12,975 bases of DNA from an uncultured Clostridium sp. (GTDB lineage Bacteria; Bacillota; Clostridia; Christensenellales; Borkfalkiaceae). The notes below the pieces were generated by a model. The model worked only from the letters and a program-made list of their open reading frames with translations. It was not told the origin of the DNA and did no database searches. Below are positions 1-6,163 of the stretch, one piece after another. Each line of letters begins with the position of its first letter. Within the stretch, counting starts at the first letter, position 1. Location of the stretch: positions 1 to 12,975 of the forward strand of contig USMU01000054.1 in assembly GCA_900555925.1 (NCBI GenBank), read 5' to 3'. The translations under genes were made by a program, and so were the position numbers.

Positions 1-17
1 GTCTTACGAGGAGCGTT

Positions 18-1964
18 ATGAAAAAGATTGCCGCGGCGATAGCCGTAATTTTATGTCTGTTACAGGGAGTGTCTTTTATGAGTGGCTGTAAAAAAGAAAC
101 AAACGAAGAAACGCCTTTCGACTATGCTTCCCTTTACCGCACGGAAAAAACAGAGGCTTATAAGGAAGAAGCTCGCGCTACGTCGCGCGCTCGGTATGGG
201 TATACGAAATCGTCGGTACAGGGCTATAACGATTGGTATTATCTGTACGGCAATAAGAATACGTATTCGGAAATGTCGTTTGATTCCTCTTCGGGCATTT
301 GGCAGGGTGACGGAGCCGAAATGCAAGAGGAAGAGATGCGTCCGTCGTCTTCGGCGGCCGCCGTGCGCATGTTTAAGACGGAGCGCGGCGGAAATGCCGT
401 CGTATACGGGAATTACAAATGTGCCGATTCTACTTCTGCTTCGGCTCATATCGCCATATATGCGGGCGAAAAAATGCTTTACGAAGGAGATTTACAGGCG
501 GGAGACACCGTCGGTAAGTATTTTGAATTATCCGTTTCCCTGAATACGGACGACGAATTATATTTCTGCGTGAACGGGGAAAACAGTTGTGTCTTATTCG
601 ATCCTGTCGTTACGTTTGAAGGGGCACAGAACGAATCGTTGTATCATCTGACGGCGCAGGGGAAGCAATACGGCGATGTTTTTCCGTATTACGATGAGGA
701 AGAACATAAGCTGTATATGGGCTTTTTATGGTCTGACAATGCAGCTCTTGAAAATAATTATCACGACGCACTTGAAATTTCCGAAAATATGCTTACGTTC
801 ACCGATGTGCCCGAAGCGAATAATTACGACGTATGGCAGCATTATAAAGAAAAGTATCGCTTAAATTTTTTGTATGATGTCAATAGGTTTGTAGATAAAA
901 GTATTTATTCCTTCGGCGTGCGTGATAACATGCTGTACTTCGACGAGGAAAATCAGCGGTATCTCATGATTGCGGGCTGTTATTACCAATTCGACGGCGC
1001 GACTCAGACTTCCGACCTTGTAATTTATGCCTCCGACGACCCGCTCGCGTTGAGCTGGACTCGTCCGGGCAACGTAGTGGAAGCAGGGTATTCGCGCAAT
1101 CTCCCCGAATGCCCTTCTCTCATGAAAATAGGAAATCGGTGGTATGCCTTTGTTTCCGTCGCCTATAATACGGCGCATCAGGTCGGCCCCTTGCAATATT
1201 GGACGGGAGATGAAGGCGTCGATTGTATGGAAGTAGATTGGTCGAAAAAGGAGTTCGCCTTTCTCGACGGAGAGGACTTATGCGCTGCGCGTCCCACGCA
1301 GGTGGGAGATAAGGTGTATATGTGGGGCTGGATTCCTTCTACCTATGATACGATGCCTTGGGCTCCTTGGGCCGGATACCTCAATCTTCCGCGGGAGGTC
1401 GTACAGCGCGGAGACGGTTCTTTGGGAGGACGGCTCGACCCGGGACTTTCCGATCTTCTCAATTACGGCAATATCTATACTTTTGGGGAGGGAAATTATA
1501 CTGTTGAGTCGGGGACTGCTTCCAATGAAAGCGGTATGTTGAAGATGAACGGGAAAAATAATTATGTCCGTTTAAGCGGAGATGAGTTTCATCGAACATA
1601 TACGACTTTCCGTGCAGACATGAGCCAAAGTAATAAAATCGCCTATGTCATGCGGCAGGACGATAGAGAGTACCAGGTATGTATTGAACGTGAAAATGGT
1701 CAATTATATATGAAAGTGCTTTCTCCCGATGACTCATCTCACAAAGTAAACAGTACGATCGCACTTTCCTCCGACTCGGATATTTTCGACATAAAAATTG
1801 TCTGTGACGGTGAATTTATCGAATTTTTCGTCAATGACGATACGGCACTCACCGCGCATACGTCAATGACGGGGACTTCTCATACGGCTTATTTGTATTC
1901 GGACGGAAACGCGGCTTTTTCCGATATAAAAATAAGTAAACTTCGTCCGTATGGCGACATCTGA
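18..1964 (+). CDS. GH32-like glycoside hydrolase lipoprotein (divergent beta-fructosidase superfamily)
   Basis: Probable cell-surface glycoside hydrolase of 648 residues. A lipoprotein signal is visible: KK at 2-3, a hydrophobic stretch to about residue 20, then MSGC with the lipidated Cys at 24. Residues about 105-205 form a beta-rich accessory domain typical of extracellular glycosidases. The GH32-type propeller follows, with the three expected acidic motifs in order: GDVFPYY (Asp220, nucleophile position), VRDN (Asp303, the RDP stabiliser position with Asn for Pro) and PECP (Glu364, acid/base position). The propeller closes with AARPTQ, MWGWIP and WAGYLNLPRE near 423-460, as in GH32. Residues about 510-645 look like the C-terminal GH32 beta-sandwich (EFIEFFVNDD). 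The start is supported by GAGGAG at 8-13. The canonical WMNDPNG nucleophile motif is absent, so it belongs to a divergent branch and its substrate (fructan or another furanoside) cannot be read from sequence. An upstream operon partner may lie outside the window. Confidence 0.75.
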   Translation: MKKIAAAIAVILCLLQGVSFMSGCKKETNEETPFDYASLYRTEKTEAYKEEARATSRARYGYTKSSVQGYNDWYYLYGNKNTYSEMSFDSSSGIWQGDGAEMQEEEMRPSSSAAAVRMFKTERGGNAVVYGNYKCADSTSASAHIAIYAGEKMLYEGDLQAGDTVGKYFELSVSLNTDDELYFCVNGENSCVLFDPVVTFEGAQNESLYHLTAQGKQYGDVFPYYDEEEHKLYMGFLWSDNAALENNYHDALEISENMLTFTDVPEANNYDVWQHYKEKYRLNFLYDVNRFVDKSIYSFGVRDNMLYFDEENQRYLMIAGCYYQFDGATQTSDLVIYASDDPLALSWTRPGNVVEAGYSRNLPECPSLMKIGNRWYAFVSVAYNTAHQVGPLQYWTGDEGVDCMEVDWSKKEFAFLDGEDLCAARPTQVGDKVYMWGWIPSTYDTMPWAPWAGYLNLPREVVQRGDGSLGGRLDPGLSDLLNYGNIYTFGEGNYTVESGTASNESGMLKMNGKNNYVRLSGDEFHRTYTTFRADMSQSNKIAYVMRQDDREYQVCIERENGQLYMKVLSPDDSSHKVNSTIALSSDSDIFDIKIVCDGEFIEFFVNDDTALTAHTSMTGTSHTAYLYSDGNAAFSDIKISKLRPYGDI

Positions 1965-1986
1965 TGGAAAATAACCTTTGCGGATT

Positions 1987-2029
1987 AAAAAGTCCTCAAA
2001 GCGGTAGAAGGCGCTTTGGGGACTTTTTT
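1987..2029 (+). terminator. Rho-independent terminator after the GH32-like gene
   Basis: A 13-bp stem (1991-2003 with 2012-2024, containing one G-U pair) has an 8-nt loop. It is preceded by a run of four A and followed by a T tract ending at 2029. It starts 22 nt after the stop codon and isolates the lipoprotein gene from the promoter at 2052. The flanking A and T runs suggest it could also stop transcription from the other strand. Confidence 0.92.
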
Positions 2030-2051
2030 CCATGAATTTATAAAAAAGGTA

Positions 2052-2080
2052 TTTACTTTTGCTTTTGGGCGTGTTATAAT
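2052..2080 (+). promoter_or_regulatory. Sigma-A-type promoter for the 236-residue protein
   Basis: TTTACT at 2052-2057 (4 of 6 to TTGACA) and a perfect TATAAT at 2075-2080 are separated by 17 bp. The predicted transcript start near 2087 gives a short leader before the Shine-Dalgarno GAGGAAAG at 2103-2110 and the ATG at 2114. Confidence 0.8.
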
Positions 2081-2113
2081 AAAACCATAAAAGGGATAAG
2101 GCGAGGAAAGAAT

Positions 2114-2824
2114 ATGGCTACTTTGGAACAGGAAGGGACGAAATTTAGTTTTTCGGTTTTGCCTTTGCGGCTGTTTTCCGACGGCTATTGGGCAAGGACG
2201 GAAATTTCCGTAAAGAACGAATATATACTTTACGACAATATCAGCGAAAGTATTTCTCGGGAGGAATTGGAAAATTGGATATTTTCCATGTCCCGCCTGC
2301 TTGCCGGCGCTTATGGGAGTGAATATAAGGTCTCTTTTGAAAAGGCCGGAATGACCGTCGATTTACGGCAATATACGAACCCCGGTAAAGAATTTTCCCG
2401 CGAAGAGCGTCGGGCAAGCGATTGCACGATGGCCGTTCACCTTTTGATGCGCTCTTCTGACGGAATACAATTTTGGGGCGGAGTTTATTCTTTTTTGTTT
2501 CATAGAAAAGAAATAGAGGAATTTGTTTCGGTTTTGAAAAAAGAATTTGACGAGGCCTTTTCTAAGTGTGGCCGCGGTAAAGGTCGTTATCTATTTGTCG
2601 GGGTGAGCCCTAAGGGATATAAAGGGTGTAACTATTGGTATTTAGATAAGACGGGCACGGTTGCGGCCGGAGATTATGTATGGGTTCGCATGGGACGGCA
2701 TAACACCGAACAGGTCGTTTATGTCGACAGTATTCGATATTATGACGAAGATGACGCACCGTATAATCCGAAGAGAGTCAAACAGGTTTTGAGAAAAGCT
2801 ACCGAAGAAGAAGCATGGAAATAA
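2114..2824 (+). CDS. Unrecognised cytoplasmic two-part protein
   Basis: Encodes 236 residues with no signal peptide or membrane segment, so probably cytoplasmic. I do not recognise it with confidence. The N-terminal part (about 8-150) has alternating beta-strands and an amphipathic helix ending in KEIEEFVSVLKKEFDEAF. This order loosely recalls small WapI-type immunity proteins, but that is only an impression of pattern. The C-terminal part (about 157-230) is a separate unit: a short beta-rich segment with YWYLDKTGTVAAGDYVWVRMG, then a charged DEDDAPYNPKRVKQVLRK. The 'AGDYVWVRMGRHN' stretch resembles the small barrel seen in primosomal-protein-like domains. Start choice rests on GAGGAAAG 4 nt before the ATG. 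It has its own promoter at 2052 and ends 12 nt before the darA promoter, with no terminator between, so read-through into darA is possible. No function is assigned. Confidence 0.85.
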   Translation: MATLEQEGTKFSFSVLPLRLFSDGYWARTEISVKNEYILYDNISESISREELENWIFSMSRLLAGAYGSEYKVSFEKAGMTVDLRQYTNPGKEFSREERRASDCTMAVHLLMRSSDGIQFWGGVYSFLFHRKEIEEFVSVLKKEFDEAFSKCGRGKGRYLFVGVSPKGYKGCNYWYLDKTGTVAAGDYVWVRMGRHNTEQVVYVDSIRYYDEDDAPYNPKRVKQVLRKATEEEAWK

Positions 2825-2835
2825 ATAATTTTCCG

Positions 2836-2864
2836 TTGACTTTCAATAACTTGTGTGCTATAAT
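2836..2864 (+). promoter_or_regulatory. Extended -10 sigma-A promoter of darA
   Basis: TTGACT at 2836-2841 (5 of 6) and TATAAT at 2859-2864 (6 of 6) have a 17-bp spacer plus a TG at 2856-2857, the extended -10 dinucleotide. The predicted start near 2871 leaves a leader of only about 15 nt, made up almost entirely of the ribosome binding site. This is the strongest-looking promoter of the left half of the window and implies constitutive expression. Confidence 0.88.
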
Positions 2865-2885
2865 AAATTCCCAGGAGGAACGCTT

Positions 2886-3215
2886 ATGAAAATGATAACA
2901 GCGATTGTCAATAAAAAGGATGCTGGCTCCGTATGCGATGCACTTATGCAGGAAGGGTTCTTTTTTACTAAGATGGCTACTACGGGCGGATTTCTGAAAG
3001 CGGGTAATACGACTCTGTTGATTGGAACGGAAGACGATAAAGTAAAGGCCGCGATAGAAATTATCAGAAAGAACTGTGCCCAGAGAATGCAGGTCGTTCC
3101 GACGATGCCTTCGGGCGGCGGCGGTTATCCTGCTTTCAATTATTTCCCCACTGAGGTTTTGGTCGGCGGTGCGACAATTTTTGTGACAGATGTCGAGTAT
3201 TACGAAAAAATGTGA
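2886..3215 (+). CDS. darA: DarA/PstA-type cyclic di-AMP receptor (PII-like)
   Basis: Small cytoplasmic signalling protein of 109 residues, the usual length of DarA/PstA (YaaQ). Members form PII-like trimers that bind the second messenger c-di-AMP; their downstream targets are largely unknown. Visible signatures are the N-terminal strand MKMITAIV, the strongly conserved TTGGFLKAGNTTLLIG at 32-47 (nucleotide-binding loop), a glycine-rich loop SGGGG at 76-80 and VLVGGATIFV at 91-100. The start is ATG 2886: AGGAGG at 2873-2878 sits 7 nt upstream. An in-frame GTG at 2853 lies inside the -10 region and cannot be the start. Position 26, where I recall an Arg contacting ligand in S. aureus PstA, is Phe here (GFFFTK). 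The gene is monocistronic or weakly linked to the preceding gene and ends in its own terminator. Confidence 0.95.
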   Translation: MKMITAIVNKKDAGSVCDALMQEGFFFTKMATTGGFLKAGNTTLLIGTEDDKVKAAIEIIRKNCAQRMQVVPTMPSGGGGYPAFNYFPTEVLVGGATIFVTDVEYYEKM

Positions 3216-3237
3216 CAAAGATAAAAGAATATAATAG

Positions 3238-3271
3238 AAAAATCTCACAATGGATATTGTGGGATTTTTTT
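3238..3271 (+). terminator. Rho-independent terminator of darA
   Basis: ATCTCACAAT (3242-3251) pairs with ATTGTGGGAT (3256-3265) with one G-U pair and a GGAT tetraloop. An A run precedes the stem and seven T (3265-3271) follow. It lies 22 nt after the darA stop. Confidence 0.9.
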
Positions 3272-3286
3272 ATTGCCAAGACAGAG

Positions 3287-3336
3287 ATTTTAGCCGAAAA
3301 ATTCAGCGGGATTTATTCCGTTGTGGAAATTCAGCC
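3287..3336 (+). repeat. Short direct repeats upstream of the GH127 promoter
   Basis: AAATTCAGC occurs exactly twice, at 3299-3307 and 3327-3335 (28-bp period). A degenerate third copy, ATTTTAGCC, is at 3287-3295 and matches AATTCAGCC at 7 of 9 positions. All lie between the darA terminator and the -35 box at 3358, in non-coding DNA. This is a possible activator-binding array, but with 9-bp units in AT-rich DNA it could be chance. Confidence 0.35.
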
Positions 3337-3356
3337 AAATTAGTTGCGTTTATACG

Positions 3357-3380
3357 CTTTACTTTCATGAGTGAGTAAAG
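3357..3380 (+). promoter_or_regulatory. Inverted-repeat operator candidate in the promoter spacer
   Basis: CTTTACT at 3357-3363 and its exact complement AGTAAAG at 3374-3380 form 7-bp arms separated by 10 bp. The left arm coincides with the -35 box and the right arm abuts the -10 box, so a dimeric regulator bound here would occlude RNA polymerase. The arms do not match the TGTAAGCGCTTACA palindrome at 10215, so a different regulator is implied. Confidence 0.45.
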
Positions 3381-3386
3381 TATAAT
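3358..3386 (+). promoter_or_regulatory. Promoter of the GH127-MBL-lacZ operon
   Basis: TTTACT (3358-3363), a 17-bp spacer and a perfect TATAAT (3381-3386). The predicted start is near 3393, giving a leader of about 27 nt with AGAGGGG at 3404-3410 before the ATG at 3420. The -35 box is identical to that of the promoter at 2052. It is the only convincing promoter in front of the three-gene unit 3420-9019. Confidence 0.82.
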
Positions 3387-3419
3387 ATAGAAAAGAAAAT
3401 TCAAGAGGGGAAATAATCG

Positions 3420-5249
3420 ATGAAAAGACTAACGGTAAAAGAAATCGAAGCGAAGGGCTGGCTGAAAAAGCAATTGGAAATACAGGCGAAAGGCCTTTCG
3501 GGGAATTTACATAAAATCTGGCCGGACGTGCGCGACAGTAAATGGATAGGCGGGGAGAGAGAAGGCTGGGAACGGGTTCCGTATTGGTTGGACGGATTCG
3601 TTCCATTGGCGTATCTGCTCAAAGACGAGTCTATGATTTCCGTCGCAAAAAGTTACATAGACAAAATTCTCGAAGGCCAGCAAAAAGACGGTTGGATTTG
3701 TCCGTGTACGAAGGAAGAACGGGGAGGGTACGACGTATGGGCGCTGTTTCTTATCCTGAAAGTGCTCATCGTGTATTATGAATGTTCGGGAGACGAACGA
3801 ATCGAAGAAGCTGTGTATCGCGCGCTCTTTCAATATCGGGATTTTCTGAGGAATTATACGCCCGCGTTCTGGGGCGGGGAGCGCTGGTATGAATGTCTCG
3901 TATCTCTTCTTTGGCTGTACGAGCGCAGACCGGAAAAATGGATATTGGAAATTGCTCGGATACTGAAAATTTCGGGAATGGATTATTCGTCCGCAGGGGC
4001 GTTATGGAAAACGATAGATAAGAAATGGAATGTTTACACCCATGTGGTGAACGTCGCAATGAGCTTAAAATCCGGTCCTTTGTATCGTCGGGTAATGAAT
4101 AAAAAGGATCAAGCCGTAAGCGATACGGACGCGGAGCGCATGTTTCGGCTGCTGGAAAAATACCACGGAACGGCGACGGGACATTTCAACGGCGACGAAT
4201 GTCTTTCGGGAACGAGTCCTATTCACGGAACGGAGTTATGCGGAGTAGCGGAAGCGATGTATTCGTATGAATGGCTGATGAGTCTGACGGGAAAGAGCGT
4301 ATGGGGCGACCGCTTGGAACGATTGGCGTTCAATGCGCTACCCGCAGCGATTTCGCCGGATATGTGGACGCATCAGTACGACCAGCAGGCAAATCAGATA
4401 GAGTGCAGTCGTCAGAATGAACCGCCTGTGTTCAACACAAATTCGTCGGAGGCGCATATTTTCGGTTTAGAGCCGAATTTCGGGTGCTGTACGGCAAATT
4501 TTAATCAGGCATGGCCGAAATTCGCACTTTCCACGTTCATGTTGGAAGGAGAGGATATAGTTGTATCCGCGTCGCTCGCACCGTCAGAAGTGCATTTGAC
4601 CGTCAAGGGCGCTCCCGTCCGCGTGGCGTTGGATACGGAATATCCTTTTCGGGAAACGCTGGTTTATACGGTGGAGGCGGACGTGGAATTTTCTTTGAAA
4701 ATACGAATCCCCGGTTGGACAAATGGCTTTACGGTGAACGGAAGGGAAGAAGTCGCGGAAAACGGCTGGTTTATTGTCCGTAAAGCATGGCAAGGGAAAG
4801 AAGAAGTGAGAGTAGAATTCCGATTTGAAACGGAGCTGGCGCGTCGTCCCCGTGAATTGTATGCTTTGAGACGTGGAGCGCTGGTGTATTCGCTGGCGAT
4901 AGACGAACGTTGGGAAAGACGAGAATATACGTCAAACGGAGTGGAAAGAAAATTCCCTTACTGCGATTATTATATCTATCCCAAAAGCAAATGGAATTAC
5001 GCCTTTGCCGGAGGCGAGTTCGAGGTGCAGGAGAAGGAGTTCGATGTACCGTTTTCGACAGAAAATCCGCCGATAGAGATGGTTGCAGACATGCGGGAAA
5101 TCGAATGGGGATATGAGTCGGGACAGACAGGAGTATGTCGGGAGACGCCCGAGAGCCGAAACCCGAAAGGAAAGACGGAGAAGAAAGTATTCAAGCCCTA
5201 CGGCTGTACCAATCTCAGAATGACGGAAATGCCCGTGATAAAAAAATAA
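3420..5249 (+). CDS. GH127-type beta-L-arabinofuranosidase (DUF1680 family)
   Basis: Predicted cytoplasmic glycosidase of 609 residues with no signal peptide, so it would act on imported arabinose-containing oligosaccharides. Residues about 1-370 form the helical barrel; about 375-600 are the C-terminal beta domains, ending in the family-typical PYGCTNLRMTEMP. In characterised HypBA1 of bifidobacteria, catalysis uses a zinc-bound cysteine nucleophile with ligands Glu-x-Cys and Cys-Cys. Equivalent residues are visible here: ELC (Glu272, Cys274) and GCC (Cys356, Cys357), with Glu260 of GDECLS the likely acid/base. CC is followed by TAN rather than the PPN I recall for HypBA1, so it belongs to a distant subgroup and the exact linkage cleaved is uncertain. 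Start ATG 3420 has AGAGGGG 9 nt upstream. It is the first gene of the operon; the next ORF begins 16 nt after its stop. Confidence 0.88.
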   Translation: MKRLTVKEIEAKGWLKKQLEIQAKGLSGNLHKIWPDVRDSKWIGGEREGWERVPYWLDGFVPLAYLLKDESMISVAKSYIDKILEGQQKDGWICPCTKEERGGYDVWALFLILKVLIVYYECSGDERIEEAVYRALFQYRDFLRNYTPAFWGGERWYECLVSLLWLYERRPEKWILEIARILKISGMDYSSAGALWKTIDKKWNVYTHVVNVAMSLKSGPLYRRVMNKKDQAVSDTDAERMFRLLEKYHGTATGHFNGDECLSGTSPIHGTELCGVAEAMYSYEWLMSLTGKSVWGDRLERLAFNALPAAISPDMWTHQYDQQANQIECSRQNEPPVFNTNSSEAHIFGLEPNFGCCTANFNQAWPKFALSTFMLEGEDIVVSASLAPSEVHLTVKGAPVRVALDTEYPFRETLVYTVEADVEFSLKIRIPGWTNGFTVNGREEVAENGWFIVRKAWQGKEEVRVEFRFETELARRPRELYALRRGALVYSLAIDERWERREYTSNGVERKFPYCDYYIYPKSKWNYAFAGGEFEVQEKEFDVPFSTENPPIEMVADMREIEWGYESGQTGVCRETPESRNPKGKTEKKVFKPYGCTNLRMTEMPVIKK

Positions 5250-5265
5250 AAAAGAAGGAGCTTTT

Positions 5266-6093
5266 ATGAAAATTAAATTTTTGGGAACGGCGGCGTTTGA
5301 AGGAGTTCCTTCTCTGTTCTGTAACTGTCCGACCTGTCGTCGCGCTCGCGAAGCGGGAGGAAAAAATTTGCGTTCGCGGTTGCAGGCGCTCGTGAACGAG
5401 GATTTGCTTATCGATTTTCCGCCGGATACGGTTTGGCATTCCATACGCTTCGAATTAGATTGGCAGAAGATAAACACCTGCCTCATTACGCACAGCCACT
5501 CCGATCATTTGTATCCCGAGGACGTGGTTCAGGCTGAGCCCGGATATTCCCGCAAACATCCGCCGCTGCACTTTTATTCCGGTAAGGACGGGTACGAGAA
5601 GCTCAATAAATATATCTCTGTTCCGTCGATGAAGGGAGGTGCGATGCTTACGCTCATAGAGTCGGGAAAATGTTTTCGGGCGGGAAAATACGAGGTTTTG
5701 CCCATTCCTGCAAATCATGATCCGTCTTCTTCGCCGCTGTTCTTTTCCGTCGCGCGGGACGGAAAACGCCTGTTATATGCCCACGATACGGGCGTGTTTT
5801 CCGAAGAAGCGTGGGCGCTTTTGCGCGAAGAACAACATTTTGATCTCGTATCGCTGGATTGTACGGGCGGTCTCGGTAAAGGGGGAGATTGGCGGGACGG
5901 CCACATGAGTTTCTATCCCGTTCTTGAAACGGTTGGGCGTATGCGGGAGGAAAAACTCATAGATGAGGAAACAAAACTCGTAATCAATCATTTTACGCAT
6001 AACGCCCCAAATAGTACCTACGACGAAATTCTCCCCGAAGCGGAAAAAGCGGGCGTTATCGTCTCCTACGACGGATTGGAATTGGAATTTTGA
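5266..6093 (+). CDS. PhnP-like metallo-beta-lactamase-fold hydrolase
   Basis: Predicted cytoplasmic metal-dependent phosphodiesterase or hydrolase of 275 residues. The metal-binding set is complete: THSHSDH with His76, His78, Asp80 and His81, then His151 (NHD), Asp174 (HDTG) and His242 (NHFTH). A GHMS motif (His213) corresponds to the catalytic histidine region of PhnP-type enzymes. An N-terminal Cys cluster, C19-x-C21-x2-C24, matches the extra structural zinc site of the PhnP group. PhnP of E. coli opens cyclic ribose phosphates in phosphonate use, but there is no phosphonate gene here. The gene sits 16 nt behind the GH127 gene with AGAAGGAGC before the ATG, so it is almost certainly co-expressed with the glycosidases. 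Substrate unknown; a cyclic phosphate, phosphodiester or lactone of a sugar is conceivable. Confidence 0.85.
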   Translation: MKIKFLGTAAFEGVPSLFCNCPTCRRAREAGGKNLRSRLQALVNEDLLIDFPPDTVWHSIRFELDWQKINTCLITHSHSDHLYPEDVVQAEPGYSRKHPPLHFYSGKDGYEKLNKYISVPSMKGGAMLTLIESGKCFRAGKYEVLPIPANHDPSSSPLFFSVARDGKRLLYAHDTGVFSEEAWALLREEQHFDLVSLDCTGGLGKGGDWRDGHMSFYPVLETVGRMREEKLIDEETKLVINHFTHNAPNSTYDEILPEAEKAGVIVSYDGLELEF

Positions 6094-6094
6094 A

Positions 6095-6110
6095 TATTTT
6101 TATAAAAATA
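6095..6110 (+). repeat. Perfect 16-bp AT-only palindrome between MBL and lacZ genes
   Basis: TATTTTTATAAAAATA is its own reverse complement and begins 2 nt after the MBL stop codon. It contains no G or C, so it is a weak RNA hairpin and not a convincing terminator. The 70-nt gap it lies in has no good promoter, so lacZ is probably transcribed from 3358. It may have no function. Confidence 0.4.
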
Positions 6111-6163
6111 AAAAATTTAGGAGTTCTGAACTTTATAAATCTTGTAGAATACAGGTGGAATTT

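Noticed and set aside
2853..2885. N-terminal extension of DarA from GTG 2853
   Set aside because: The GTG lies within the promoter just before the -10 box, the encoded extension is not part of the family, and AGGAGG points to ATG 2886.
4932..5486. 184-codon minus-strand open frame across the GH127/MBL junction
   Set aside because: It crosses the boundary of two well-supported plus-strand genes and has no recognisable protein features.
6095..6110. AT palindrome after the MBL gene read as a terminator
   Set aside because: No G-C pairs and no loop, so the RNA hairpin would be too weak; the downstream gene lacks its own promoter and needs read-through.
6116..6150. Possible internal lacZ promoter with -10 TAGAAT at 6145-6150
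   Set aside because: No acceptable -35 at 15-18 bp spacing, and the predicted start would fall after the ribosome binding site at 6153.
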